A stretch of 64,000 nucleotides of DNA from Symbiodinium natans (GCA_905221605.1 CAJNDS010002746.1:129389-193388), one strand, 5' to 3'. Shown: positions 40,371-51,039, counted from the first letter of the stretch. Notes: a model not told the origin generated them from the sequence alone. Numbers and translations are program-made.

Positions 40371-40990
40371 TCGAGTTAAATTCTTACAAAATGTGGTTAT
40401 CAGGGCCCATGAACCTCCCAAACCAGACCCCTGTGGGAGGATCCAAAAAGCAGATCCCCTTAAGGGTTCCTGAAAATGACCCAATAGTAGTATAATTGGG
40501 GACATTACTGTTTTGGGGGTTCTACTTTAGTAGCCCTTGCACCTCTTACCCTCGAACCCTGTTACCGGCATTGCTGAAAGGCGAAGTGCCCACGTCCACG
40601 CCATAGGGATGGGGAACAGTCAGAGTGAGCTGCGCGCGGCGACAAAGCTTGTGCAGGTCGTCCATGTTCCCTTTGCAGTGAGGGATGTTGAACCTTGGCT
40701 CAGCCATAACCCTTCCGAATCTGCGCCACAAAGCCCTGCAATGAAGATATTATATTATATATATGTATATACATACGTAGTATGTATATACACATATAAT
40801 GTATATATATATATGAATTATACTTACAGTATCTTCTGTACATACTCCACTATAACATAATGATTTTACTGCACTGTATAGGAATATCTCAGTCTGTTTA
40901 GCAGCTGAGAGGATAGGGTTAGCAGCCCCCAACCATGTGGATGAGCCCGAAACCCAAACGCTTCCCAGGTGAGTTTAGGGGTCAGAGGGT
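40371..40990. other. Low-copy region with AT-rich palindromic tract
   Basis: 40745-40845 is TATA-rich with ATGTATATACATA-type dyads. A 107-codon plus frame (40537-40860) ends inside it and is not recognised. Confidence 0.4.
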
Positions 40991-41118
40991 GCAGGGTGTA
41001 TATAGGGTATAGGGTGTAGGGTTTAGGGTTTAGGGTTCAGGGACAAATGCCACCTACCCGACCACCAAACGCCAGGCCTACACTCTAGAGACCGGCGCCC
41101 CCCAGCTTCCGAGCACAG

Positions 41119-41213
41119 GGTTTTGGGTTTAGGGTTTAGGGTTTGGGGTTTGGGGTTTGGGGTTTTGGGGTTTGGGGTTTGGGGTTTTGGGGTTTGGGGT
41201 TTGGGGTTTGGGC
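41119..41213 (+). repeat. TTTGGGG-rich array
   Basis: TTTAGGG changes to TTTGGGG and TTTTGGGG units. Confidence 0.94.
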
Positions 41214-41280
41214 ACTTATAACACCAGTCATAACTGTGCTTATAATGCCCCCCAAGTCGTCAGAGCGTGTTATAAGTACG
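41213..41280. mobile_element. Small TIR element, family K
   Basis: CACTTATAACAC at the left and GTGTTATAAGTACG at the right form an inverted pair around a 40 bp core. The left end directly continues from a TTTGGGG array. Confidence 0.5.
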
Positions 41281-41612
41281 GTATACATGGGGTGCGAAGT
41301 ACCACCTTATTTAGGGCTCAGGCTTTACCATGTTTTCTTGTAGGTTTGCGCCCAAAGTCTCCTGGCCAACGAAGCTAAGCGACAAGGCCCCCTGTGAGGC
41401 ACGCAGGCATCGGCTGCTGAAAGGGTCCACGCATTGCGGCAGGAAGAACACGGCTTGCCTGGATTCCATGTACCAGGACGGGCTATTATACCTATAGGGC
41501 CAAAACTGGGCCAAATAGCCACATCCTGATATCTCCTAGAAGCTGCATCCTAACTTCATGCCTATTTAGCGTGCCAGCGTAGGCCCGAAGTAATGAGAGA
41601 CAATGCGAGTCC

Positions 41613-41695
41613 AAAAGTCCAAAGCGACGACGGTTTCGCATTTCGTGAGCCGCCAGACGTCCCAAAGCGACGTCGGCTTTGCGTTTCGCGGGCCC
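41613..41695. repeat. Two imperfect ~47 bp copies
   Basis: CCAAAGCGACGACGGTTTCG and CCAAAGCGACGTCGGCTTTG start adjacent copies followed by CATTTCGTGAGCC or CGTTTCGCGGGCC. Confidence 0.8.
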
Positions 41696-41899
41696 CTAAA
41701 CCCTAAACCCTAAACCCTAATCCCTAAACCCTAAACCCTAAACCCCCTGGGAGTCCAAAAGTGACAGAATTCTAAGATGGCGAGGGCGGCCACGCACCGA
41801 GGCGAGATGCGAGCCAGCGTCGAGAAAAACCCTGCGCGCACCGGCCACGGACGCCACGCGTACTAGCCGATCTAGCTCCTCTTATACCCTGGAATACAG

Positions 41900-42161
41900 C
41901 TTTCTCCCTCTCTCTCTCTCTGTATATAGAAACAAATATATATATATATATATATACCTATATATATATATATATGAATTCTAAACCACATATACATATA
42001 GACATACATAGACATATAGGTATATATACATACATAAAGAGGTGGGGTATCAGTACGTAAATAAAGAAAGCAGATGCGTGTTTATGTATTTGTATGTATA
42101 TATACATATAGATATCTTTTTATTGATTCATATATATGTATATATATATATATATTTATGC

Positions 42162-42193
<32 letters not shown>

Positions 42194-42200
42194 TCCTGGC
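41900..42200. repeat. TA/TATACA microsatellite region
   Basis: (CT)n at 41906-41922 is followed by 280 bp of TATATA, CATATA and TATATG, self-complementary over long stretches. Tyr/Ile-rich frames here are artefacts. Confidence 0.92.
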
Positions 42201-42358
42201 AAGCAATTTTGGGCCGAAGGGATTTAACATGCCCTAACTTCTGCCCTGAACCTTTTTGGAGCCCAGGGTTCAGGGTTTAGGGCTTTTGATACCCTCGACC
42301 CGAAAACCCTGAAACCCAAAAACCCTTTCGAACAACCCAGTCTCTCCCCTTGAGTCAG

Positions 42359-42475
42359 GTTTAGGGTTTAGGGTTTAGGGTTTAGGGTTTAGGGTTTAGG
42401 GTTTAGGGTTTAGGGTTTAGGGGTAAGGGGTTAGGGGTTAGGGGTTAGGGTTTAGAGTTTAGGGTTTAGGGTTAA
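42359..42475 (+). repeat. Telomere-like array with GGGGTTAGGGG tract
   Basis: Nine TTTAGGG units, then three GGGGTTA units, then TTTAGGG. A C(19) tract follows at 42485. Confidence 0.95.
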
Positions 42476-42630
42476 ACATTAACACCCCCCCCCCCCCCCC
42501 CCCACACGTCACGAACTCCTGGTGGAAGCCCAGCGGCCACTGGAACGACACCGCCGTGCGCAGGAGAGTGCCCAGCAGGCCGGGATCTTCGATGTAGTCC
42601 AAGCAGAGCCTGAAATCGTCGGGTTAGGTT

Positions 42631-42787
42631 TCTACTATTTGCCAATGAACCCCACATAAACAAAAAACATAAATAAATAAATAAATACATACATAATAAA
42701 TATACATATATATATATATTCTTCCTTATAAGGGCAATAAAGGGATTACTATTTTTTTGTTTTTGGGGGGGTTCTTAAGCAAATGGT
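42631..42787. mobile_element. MITE-like element, family E (best copy)
   Basis: CTACTATTTGCCAATGAACC on the left and, reverse-complemented, ACCATTTGCTTAAGAACCCC on the right. A-rich/T-rich arms, (AAAT)n and CCTTATAAGGG lie inside. 157 bp, non-coding. Confidence 0.8.
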
Positions 42788-43184
42788 TTGTTTAGAGGGT
42801 GTCCCTAAACCCTAAACCCCAAACCAGTGCAGAAAGAGAAACACAGCAATGACCTCAGCACGCACCCCGGCCCACAAAGGCCGGAAAAAAACACAAAATG
42901 ATTCCCCCAACCTAGAGCCAACACGTAGGGAGTTTCGCTGGTTTTGTTCAACCCCGGCGGGCTTGCGGACCTCCCAAAAAACCAATTTTTGTGATATGTG
43001 ACCATTTCGAACCTGGAACATGGGGTTTAGGGTTTAATCGCTCACACTCGGACAAGCCAGGCGAGGCACACACTGTTCCAGAGTCCTGACAGAGGCCCCT
43101 CAGCACATATGGCTAAGATCGGCCGGGTGATACCAGACAGGGTTGAGGGTTTAGGGTTTAGGCTTAGGGTTTAGGGTCACACTT

Positions 43185-43640
43185 TGAGCCTTCGCACACG
43201 GTCAAAACATGAGATGTTCGCTGATTTGAACCTTCGTTTCCACACGGAGCTTCGTTTCCAAAACCCTCGTTTCCGAACCGACCTTCGTTTCCCACCTAGA
43301 AAATATAAAAAAAACAAAAAAAAACGCCCTTTTCCTGAACAACATTCATGGCTTCACCAAGCACCATGTTCCATTCCAAAGAGGAGCCAAATGTCAGTGC
43401 CGCAAAAAAGATGAACAAGCCAGCGTGTTTCAGCAATAAAGTGGCCAATCTTGGGCATGTTTGATCTTGTACCAAGGATGAAAAAACCGGTGTTTTTCAG
43501 CAAAAAGCAAAACGAGAAACCACACAAAACCCCACACAAAACGTCAATACCCGCCCCAACACTGCGGACCCAGACCCTATACAATTCCGATACACTTACC
43601 CTATACAATTCCGATACACTTACCTTAAGAACCCAACACC
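43185..43640. repeat. Low-copy region with CTTCGTTTCC repeats and a 24 bp duplication
   Basis: CTTCGTTTCC-like units recur four times at 43222-43290. CTATACAATTCCGATACACT is tandemly duplicated at 43577-43624. Open frames on both strands are unrecognised. Confidence 0.6.
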
Positions 43641-43857
43641 TATATTGAAACCCATTAGACAATTCTTAGGTAACCTACAAAGAAGTGGGCATTGGGTTCT
43701 CCAGGTCCTGAAATGTCCTGAAAAAACAAAAAGAAGAGGAGGCCCTCATCCAAACCCGAGAGGGGCCTGTTCTTGTGGGTTCGGGGTTTCAGGGTTTTTT
43801 GGGGTTTGTGGTTTTAGGGGGCAAGAGTGAAGAGGAAAAAAAGGGTGCATTTGTTTC

Positions 43858-43924
43858 ACGGGGGCTTGTTGTAAGGGCCGAGACCCTAAGCGACAGGGAT
43901 TGAGGGCCTACTCTGGGCCCTAGT
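43858..43924. mobile_element. Family H right-end fragment
   Basis: GGGGGCTTGTTGTAAGGGCC and GAGGGCCTACTCTGGGCCCT then AG match the right half of 39405-39494. Confidence 0.55.
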
Positions 43925-44162
43925 AGTGCATTATGAGACTACCTTTTCCAAACAAATGCCCTTGTATTGGCGGTGGTTCTCAAAGAAACACTAGGGTGTG
44001 GGATTCGAAACTAGAAAAGTGTTGCCACGCCGGTTTGTTGGTCTTGAAGGCACATGCACCCTAAACCCTTTATTGCATCCGGGCTATGATGTCCTGACAG
44101 GGAAGCCTAAACCCTAACCCTGAACCCGAAACCGCAGCTCATGCAAGCAGCAGCAGGCGAGG

Positions 44163-44390
44163 ATGTGTGATCTCCTTGATGGGACGTCGGGAAGGCAGCG
44201 TCAACGTCCCGATCAGGCCATCGAACTCCTCCAGCTCAGCGATCTTGCGCAAGATCCGAGGCTCAGTCAAGTGCAGCCTAAGCTAAACAGGATGCCAAAA
44301 GGACCAAAGGTACCCTTTGATTCTTCTGCCTTCATGAAGGAAGCCCGCGCTTCGTACTTCTCCATCGTCAAAATCGCAAGGGGGCCCTAA
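44163..44390 (+). CDS. Unrecognised plus-strand open frame
   Basis: A 75-codon ATG frame with few rare residues and a mid-region reading LQLSDLAQDPRLSQVQ looks protein-like. It runs directly into a CCCTAAA array with no stop before it, so if real it is a truncated or interrupted exon. No domain is recognised. Confidence 0.22.
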   Translation: MCDLLDGTSGRQRQRPDQAIELLQLSDLAQDPRLSQVQPKLNRMPKGPKVPFDSSAFMKEARASYFSIVKIARGP

Positions 44391-44452
44391 ACCCTAAACC
44401 CTAAACCCTAAACCCTAAACCCTAAACCCTAAATCCCCTAAACCCCTAAACC

Positions 44453-44574
44453 GCCAGATACAGGTCTCAGGAGCTCATCGTAGTTCAGCTTCGCAAGATC
44501 TGGATGGTCCGGCTTGCTGGCAAGGATCTCCTTGAATCGATACTGCTTGCCGAGGTCTCGGACGAGCTTTGTAC
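44453..44574 (-). CDS. Candidate downstream exon beside a family C element
   Basis: A minus frame of about 40 codons contains LVRDLGKQYRFKEILASK and ends where the array at 44387-44452 begins. Its 5' edge follows CCTCAAG, the outer end of the family C TIR, used as a 3' splice site. Joined to 44780-44844 the frame is kept with a shared GGT codon. The protein family is not recognised. Confidence 0.3.
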
Positions 44575-44775
44575 CTTGAGGACCAAATGAATACCGAAAT
44601 TGGGGTTTAGGGTTTCGGGTTTAGGTGTAGGGTTTAGGGTTTAGGGTTCAGGGTTTAGGGTTTAGGGTTTGGGGTTTAGGGTTTCGGGTTTAGGGGTCGT
44701 ATACCCTCTACTACTACAATCCCTACTCAGGTGTAGGGACCATAAGCCCTTTTTGGCGCTCATTTGGTCCCCAAG
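44575..44775. mobile_element. Family C element carrying a TTTAGGG array; candidate intron
   Basis: Ends are CTTGAGGACCAAATGAATAC and, reverse-complemented, CTTGGGGACCAAATGAGCGC. About 90 bp of TTTAGGG/TTTCGGG occupies 44604-44694, beginning just after the TIR, and GTATACCCTCTACTACTACA follows, as at 60370. Read on the minus strand it could be removed as GC...AG from 44779 to 44575. Confidence 0.75.
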
Positions 44776-44779
44776 ATGC

Positions 44780-44844
44780 CCGTGACCACGCACGTCTCCT
44801 TGGAGAACCGGTAGTCTCTGTGGGAGACCTCAGCTGCCCGTCTT
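44780..44844 (-). CDS. Candidate upstream exon beside a family C element
   Basis: A minus frame of 21 codons plus one base, containing EVSHRDYRFSKETCVVT, sits between ATAAAG (possible acceptor from the array side) and a GC 5' splice site next to the family C end. Removing 44575-44779 joins it in frame to 44453-44574. Confidence 0.28.
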
Positions 44845-44849
44845 CTTTA

Positions 44850-45135
44850 TAGGGTTTAGGGTTTAGGGTTTAGGGTTTAGGGATCTTAAGGGAGGTGGCC
44901 CCCCAAAACCCCACACCCGAAATTATGGTTTTCTTAAGGGAGTGTTTGGGGATTCGGGCCCCTAATACTCCCCACTACTCCTAAGACTCCTATGGGGTGG
45001 GTGGGATACAGAAATAATCTACCAACGAAAGTAGGTTTTAGGTGAAGGTTAAGTTTACATCACCCTAAACCCTAAACCCTAAACCCTGAAACCCAAACCC
45101 TTAACCCTTAAATACTAAACCCTAAGCCCTAAACC
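44850..45135. repeat. Short arrays around a family G-like fragment
   Basis: TTTAGGG at 44850-44884 and CCCTAAA at 45061-45135. TTCTTAAGGGAG and CTCCCCACTACTCC between them recall 60668-60735. Confidence 0.6.
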
Positions 45136-45245
45136 GAACATACTTGCTTAAAAACTGACCAGGCTGCCAGCTTCAGCACGTGCTGGATGTACTTGTCTCC
45201 GAGCCGCAGGACTTTCATCCAGATTGGTCAGGCCCCCTATCTGTC

Positions 45246-45365
45246 TAGGGTTTAGGGTTTAGGGTTTAGGGTTTAGGGTTTAGGGTTTAGGGCCAGGGTT
45301 TAGGGTTTAGGGTTTAGGGTTTAGGGTTTAGGGTTTAGGGTTTAGGGTTTAGGGTTTAGGGTTCA
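45246..45365 (+). repeat. Telomere-like array, about 16 units
   Basis: Perfect TTTAGGG with one interruption (GCCAGGG) near 45293. Confidence 0.96.
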
Positions 45366-45412
45366 GCAGCTCCTGGTCGAGCAATCTCCAGTAGAGCCGC
45401 TGTTCGGGCTCT

Positions 45413-45490
45413 CGAAAAAAACCCACCCACCCAGAGAATCCCAAAACATTCAGAAATATAAAGTTTACATTTTTCATCAGCAAGCCCTGT
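45413..45490. repeat. Leader segment shared with 9326-9400
   Basis: AGAATCCCAAAACATTCAGA and neighbouring bases align with AGAATCCCATAACATTCAGA at 9346. Both copies stand just upstream of an unrelated minisatellite. Confidence 0.7.
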
Positions 45491-45540
45491 CCTCCAACCT
45501 CACTCTGTCATGGGCCATCCTACCCACCCGCCAGAAAAAG

Positions 45541-45605
45541 GCGAGGGGGGGGGGCCGGGGGGGGGGGGGGGGGGGGGCAGGGGGGGGGCCCGGGGGGGGA
45601 AGAAA
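45541..45605. repeat. G-run block
   Basis: Almost pure G over 60 bp with short CC interruptions; strong G-quadruplex potential on the plus strand. Confidence 0.95.
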
Positions 45606-45988
45606 TGACCCTTAGCCACGAAGGAATGACCCTTTAGAAGAAATGACCCTTAGCCACGAAGAAATGACCCTTAGCCACGAAGAAATGACCCTTAGCCACG
45701 AAGAAATGACCCTTAGCCACGAAGAAATGACCCTTAGCCACGAAGAAATGACCCTTAGCCACGAAGGAAATGACCCTTAGCCACGAAGAAATGACCCTTA
45801 GCCACGAAGAAATGACCCTTAGCCCGAAGAAATGCCACGAAGAAATGACCCTTAGCCACGAAGAAATGACCCTTAGCCACGAAGAAATGACCCTTAGCCA
45901 CGAAGAAATGACCCTTAGCCACGAAGAAATGACCCTTAGCCACGAAGAAATGACCCTTAGCCACGAAGAAATGACCCTTAGCCACGAA
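45606..45988. repeat. 21 bp minisatellite, about 18 copies, open on both strands
   Basis: The unit is GAAATGACCCTTAGCCACGAA with one short deletion near 45826. The 21 bp period keeps frames open: plus strand repeats HEEMTLS, minus strand FVAKGHF. No start context or flanking coding sequence is seen, so it is treated as a repeat. Confidence 0.95.
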
Positions 45989-46020
45989 GGTGTATAGGGT
46001 TTAAATATATATAGTAAGAG

Positions 46021-46096
46021 AGGTTTAGGGTTTAGGGTTTAGGGTTTAGGGTTTGGGATTTAGGGTTTAGGGTGTAGTGTTTAGGGTTTAGGGCAC
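46021..46096 (+). repeat. Telomere-like array
   Basis: TTTAGGG with TGTAGTG and TTTGGGA variants. Confidence 0.93.
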
Positions 46097-46099
46097 TTT

Positions 46100-47060
46100 C
46101 AGGGATCTAATGGTTAGGCTACTAGAACCCTTAAGGACTCAATTCTTGGGTAAGCCCTGGAAAACAAAGACAGTTTGCGGTCAGGAGCTGCTATTTATAT
46201 GGGCTTGCATAAACGAGTCTTCAGACGTAAATCACACATGTACATGTGCATTCATATATATATATATATATATACATATATATCTTCTTAATATATTTAT
46301 GTATAGATAAGCCCTTTGCCAGGGGAACTTTGCACGGCAATGAAATTGTCCTAGAAACCTACACCCTAAACCCTACACGCGTGTGTTGGCCATAAGAAGA
46401 TCAAGGCTTAGCTCCTCGTTTCGACTGGCCAGGCAGCCCCAAACCGAAACCTAAACCCAGAAGCTTGTTAGGGTTTTTCGGGTTTCGGGGTGTCGGGCTT
46501 TTAGGGTTTTGGGGTGCTTAGGGCTTTTAGAACCTTAAGGGTCCAGGAGCAAGCTTGAGCCAAGCAGAGTTTCCAGACGTGCAGGCGCAGAAGATTATCA
46601 GGCTCTTAAGCGAGGGCGGGCTCGGGGGGGGGGGGGGTACTAGGGACCTTTGGTCGGAAGCCTTGCATTTGGGGGTTTAGGGTTCGGGGGGAGAGTCAAG
46701 AGGTATGCAGAGGGTGCGGAGGGTGACAATCAACCCCCCCCCCCCCTAAACGGAACGCTGGTAGCTGGTTTCGGGGTTTATGGTTTGGGGTTCTTGATAG
46801 AAAGGATCGGTGCTCCCCTTGTAAATGCAGGCCCCCAACTCTGGTGGAGAGGCTGACAGCGGACAGCTGGCTGTATTCACAATGGGGTGTATGGTGCGGG
46901 GAGGGGGGAATTTAGGATTCAGGGTTTAAGGAGGATTTCGGATTTAGGATTTTGGGTCTTAGTGTACAGGCTCGTTTCTGTTCTAACCCTCGCTGGCCTC
47001 TGATGAGGCCCATTGCTTGAGCATGTCCTCAAACCCATGGCCTCTTGCACCTGTCCTTTA
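46100..47060. other. Array-poor low-copy region
   Basis: Contains a (TA)n tract (46255-46275), a G(11) run at 46627 and a C(12) run at 46735, plus decayed TTTAGGG between 46670 and 46960. No gene was recognised. Confidence 0.4.
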
Positions 47061-47251
47061 GGGGTTTAGGGTTTGCGGTTTAGGGTTTAGGGTTTAGGGA
47101 TTAGGGTTTCGGTTCAGGGTTGAACGTGAGCAGCCCTTTAACTATCAACCTTTTACGAGGTCAAGACCATGAACTTCGAACTCCCCCCCCAAACACTAAC
47201 CTAAACCCTATTCAACGAGTACTCTCTCAAGTACCTCCAAATTGCGTCGTC

Positions 47252-47325
47252 CCCCCGGCCCCCCCCCCCCCCTGGCCGGGCCCCCCGGCCCCCCGGGCCC
47301 CCCGGCCCCCCCCCCCCCCCACCCC
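47252..47325. repeat. C-run block
   Basis: About 70 bp of C interrupted by GG/GGG; the counterpart of the G-run at 45541 on the other strand. The Pro-rich frame across it is an artefact. Confidence 0.95.
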
Positions 47326-47379
47326 CCCGCGCTGGTTCTTAGCAGGCAAGGAGGGCATTAGGGCCCAGACCTTTGAAGG

Positions 47380-47450
47380 GACCCTAAACCCTAAACCCTA
47401 AACCCTAAACCCGAACCCTAAACCCTAAACCCTAAACCCTAAACCCTAAT
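47380..47450 (-). repeat. Telomere-like array
   Basis: Ten CCCTAAA units with one CCCGAA. Confidence 0.94.
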
Positions 47451-47549
47451 TCCCTCATTCCCTACTAAGAACCAGCTCGAAGCCTTGGGTGTGACGCCAG
47501 CACATCAAAGCACGGCAAAAGGAAGTGTTCCCATGCATCGATTAGCGAT

Positions 47550-47902
47550 TAAGGTTAAGGGTTTAGGGTTTAGGGTTTAGGGTTTAGGGTTTAGGGTTTA
47601 GGGGTAAGGGTTTGGGGTTTAGCGCTTAGGGTCGAGGGCTGAGGGTTGGCTCAGGGAGCTCACCTGCAGCTGAGGTTCTTGCGCCAGGTTTGGGCCGATG
47701 TTTTGGGTAGGGCTTAGGGTTTAGGGCTTAGGGCTAGGGTTTAGGGTTTGGGGCTTAGGGCTTAGGGCTTAGGGTTGAGGGTTGCGGGTTGAGGGTTTAG
47801 GCCAGCAGGGTGTCTAGCTTATGTTGGTTCCAGATGGCCCCGGTGTGTCTGTCCAAACCCCGTGCCGGACTTGATGCTGAAGCACATCGGGAAGCGAAGA
47901 GT

Positions 47903-47934
<32 letters not shown>

Positions 47935-48000
47935 GGTTTCGGGTTAGGGTTTGGGGTTTAGGGTTTAGGGTTTAGGTTTAGGGTTTAGGGTTCAGGGCTC
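47550..48000 (+). repeat. Composite TTTAGGG / CTTAGGG / TTGAGGG arrays
   Basis: 47550-47640, 47705-47800 and 47901-48000. The last has five homogeneous TTGAGGG units before TTTAGGG. Confidence 0.92.
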
Positions 48001-48113
48001 AAGGATACCTACTGGCCCAGCTTCCTCGGGGAACTCAGAAGCTTAAACTTTTCGGAGGCCCAAATTCCCAAACCCTGCACCACATCGAAAAGGACGATGC
48101 TAAACCGCGCCCC

Positions 48114-48230
48114 TAAACCCTAAACCCTAAACCCTAAACCCTAAACCCTAGACCCTAGACCCTAAACCCTAAACCCTAAACCCTAACCCCCCCCCCCCCC
48201 CAAAAAAAAAAAAGATAAACAAAAAAAAAC
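48114..48230 (-). repeat. CCCTAAA array ending in C(14)A(12) tract
   Basis: After 48188 the sequence reads C-run, A-run, GATAAAC, matching the family E1 interior at 2510-2540. The array therefore stands where the family E left end would be. Confidence 0.8.
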
Positions 48231-48295
48231 TACAAAGGCTGCCGATCTCAACTTCTTGCCAGCCCTACTTCGACTCGCAAGAGCAGCTTGGGTGT

Positions 48296-48412
48296 AGGGT
48301 TAGCGTTTCAGGGTTGCAGGGTTGCAGGGTTTAGGGTTTAGGGTTTCGGGGTTCGGGGCTTAGGGTTTAGGGTTTGGGGTTTGGGGTTTGGGGTTTAGGG
48401 TTCAAGGTTTAG
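48296..48412 (+). repeat. Degenerate TTTAGGG/TTTGGGG array
   Basis: Includes GTTGCAGGGTTGCAGGG and three TTTGGGG units. Confidence 0.88.
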
Positions 48413-48879
48413 GTCTTTTGTTTTGAGGTTCAGGGATCTTATCTCTTTTTGCATTCGGGACCATTGCCTTCAAGTTTTGAATGTTTGCAGGTCTCGACAG
48501 TACTCGATTCTACTGGAAACCTGTGTTTCAGTCTGTTGGGGCTTAGGGTTTAGGGTTTAGGGCCTGGCAGCCTCGCGCCACACTGGTGCAGGTTTCGTGG
48601 AAACGAGCTGAGTATCCCTGGCAGAGAAAGAACCACGAGGCTCCAGCCATGTAGCCCTCTTTGCGGAGCAAGGCGAACATGTGGGTGACGCCTGCCACGG
48701 TGTTCCAGAACCTTAAACCCTAAACCCTAAAACCTAAACCCTTTCGCATCTACCCTGAACCCGAAACCCTAAACCCGAATCAGTCTAGGGTAGGTTGGAG
48801 ACTTCGGCTTCAAGGTGGGGCGAAGCAAGTTAAGCTAGGAACACTGAAGTTGCTAGTGAGGGAAAGGGGGTCTTGTCCA

Positions 48880-48994
48880 GGGTTTAGGGTTTAGGGTTTA
48901 GGGTTTAGGGTTTAGGGTTTAGGGTTTAGGGTTTAGGGTTTAGGGTTTAGTGTTTAGGGTTTAGGGTTTAGGGTTTAGGGTTTAGGGTTTAGGG
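48880..48994 (+). repeat. Telomere-like array, about 16 units
   Basis: Perfect TTTAGGG except one TTTAGTG. Confidence 0.96.
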
Positions 48995-49099
48995 CTGTGT
49001 TTTCAAAGCAATAAAGTCTTCGGCCCTGTCTACCCATGCCACAAGAATCGGCCACCCTGGGGGCTAAACTCTAGGGATTCCACCTTGGACCCTTGAGGT

Positions 49100-49355
49100 A
49101 CCCTAAACCCTAAACCCTAAACCCTAAACCCTAAACCCTAAACCCTAAACCCTCAACCCTAAACCCTAAACCCTTGGGTCTTCGGGAACCCTTTTTTGAA
49201 GATCCTCGAAAGGAATATCAGGGCCATACTAGGAGCAAATGGAGGAAAACCTTTAGCGGTACAACCTTGGTGGTACGAGTCTTAAACCCCTAAAACCCTA
49301 AACCCTAAACCGTAAACCCTAACCCTAAACCCTGAACCCTGAACCCTAAACCCCC
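49100..49355 (-). repeat. Two CCCTAAA arrays
   Basis: 49100-49173 and 49286-49355, with about 110 bp low-copy between. Confidence 0.92.
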
Positions 49356-49647
49356 TAGTAGAGGAAGCAGGAGCTGGCTATCCTAAATGAGAAGAATCGT
49401 GCCATGTACCACCTGGCTGAAATCCTAAACGCTACATCTCAACAGTGCCAGTACACCCAAAGCAACCAACAACAAAAACAACAAAAGCAAAACCAACCCT
49501 AAACCCTAAACCCTAAAACCTGAACAATGCCTCAAAAACCCAGAACCCTCAACAACATCCCTCACGCCGACCGGTTAAGTTGGGTTTGCTCCAGAGCTAT
49601 ACCCACACCCCGCTTCATACATGCAGCTCCTATTCTGCAGCCATATA

Positions 49648-49740
49648 GTTTAGGGTTTAGGGTTTAGGGTTTAGGGTTTAGGGTTTAGGGTTTAGGGTTT
49701 AGGGTTTAGGGTTTAGGGTTTAGGGTTTAGGGTTTAGGGG
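49648..49740 (+). repeat. Telomere-like array, about 13 units
   Basis: Perfect TTTAGGG. Confidence 0.96.
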
Positions 49741-50080
49741 AGTCAATGAACTAACATCAAACACAGAAACGCGCACGACTAAATGCGTAACGCTTCAATA
49801 ACAGCTGAAATCAAGAGCTATACACATAGAAAATAATGGGAAACGATTAACGCATGCGTACATGCGTACATATGTAAATGCGTATTCTGTTTTGAAATAC
49901 TCGTGCTTGAACAAACATGGTGCATGAAATGTTTCCGATGGATGACTAACAACATTGATTTAGTGAACGGTAGAGCAGGTTTTCTGGTTTTGCTTCTACT
50001 AGTGCACTTGAAAAACCACTTCCACACATACAGCTATGTATGAACAACCCGAAATCCCGAGCCCTAAGCCTGAACCAATG
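49741..50080. other. Array-free AT-richer segment
   Basis: Low-copy DNA with a short CATGCGTACATGCGTACAT repeat near 49851. A 69-codon minus frame is not recognised. Confidence 0.35.
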
Positions 50081-50084
50081 TGAC

Positions 50085-50480
50085 CCCTAAGCCCTAAACA
50101 CTAAACCCTAAACACTAAACCCTAAACCCTAAACCCTAAACCATGGTTTATGGTTTGGGATTTAGGGTCTTTTTGCATCTGGGCTGTTCCCTCAACCCGA
50201 AACCCCAAACCCACAAGAAGCCCCAAGTGCTCCCGAAGATGAGCCCTTCCGCAAGTTTAGGGTTTAGGGTTTAGGGTTTAGGGTTTAGGGTTTAGGGTTT
50301 AGGGTTTAGGGTCCCAGAATTGGGGGTCCCCGGCTGCAGCGCTGGCGCAGGGCGTCGCGCGCTTCCTGCGGTCGCTGGGGTCACTTGCGGGCTTTAGGAT
50401 GTTTTTTTGTTGTTTTAGGGTTTAGGGTTTAGGGTTTAGGGTTTAGGGTTTAGGGTTTAGGGTTTAGGGTTTAGGGTTGT
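50085..50480. repeat. Arrays in both orientations with a tail-to-tail palindrome
   Basis: CCCTAAA at 50085-50142 passes through AAACCATGGTTT into TTTATGG/TTTAGGG. Then come TTTAGGG arrays at 50253-50312 and 50412-50480. Confidence 0.93.
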
Positions 50481-51039
50481 GTTTTCGTGCAGTATTATAC
50501 CAAGACAATTACAAACTTGACGAAAAGCACAGATGTATGTACATATAACAACTGCGCATGTGTGTATCTGTACAGATGTGTGTCGGCGCGCACGCGTGGC
50601 GCAGAATTGCATGAATACCTAAACCCTAAACCCTAAACCCTATAAACGCTAAAATCTAAACCCTAAGCCCTAAATCCTACACCCTAAACCCTAAATCAAA
50701 GAGGCTTGGGGCTGCCACCGGCAAGAGTATCTCGTATTCTTCAACCCTCAACCTCAAACTCCCCCTAAGTCACCCTAAAGAACCTCCAGTTTTCAAAAGA
50801 ACCAACAACAGGGTTTAGGGTTTAGGGTGTAGGGTTTAGGGTTTAGGGTTTAGGGGTTAGGGGTTAGGGTTCAAAAAGAAGAACCCCAAAGCCGCAAGGC
50901 TCTTCACCCTAAACCCTCGAATGCCTCAGCACTGGTCATCCTCGGCCCCCTAAGCACCCGAAACCATAGAACCAAACCTCCGAAGTCGTGGTTTAGGGTT
51001 AAGAGTTTAGGGTTTAGGGCCTCTTGCCTGGGTCTGTCG

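Noticed and set aside
41900-42280. Tyr/Ile-rich frames of 60-68 codons
   Set aside because: They read TATATA/TATACA microsatellite sequence.
47120-47401. Pro-rich plus frame of 93 codons
   Set aside because: The Pro-rich half is the C-run at 47252-47325 and the end is CCCTAAA repeat.
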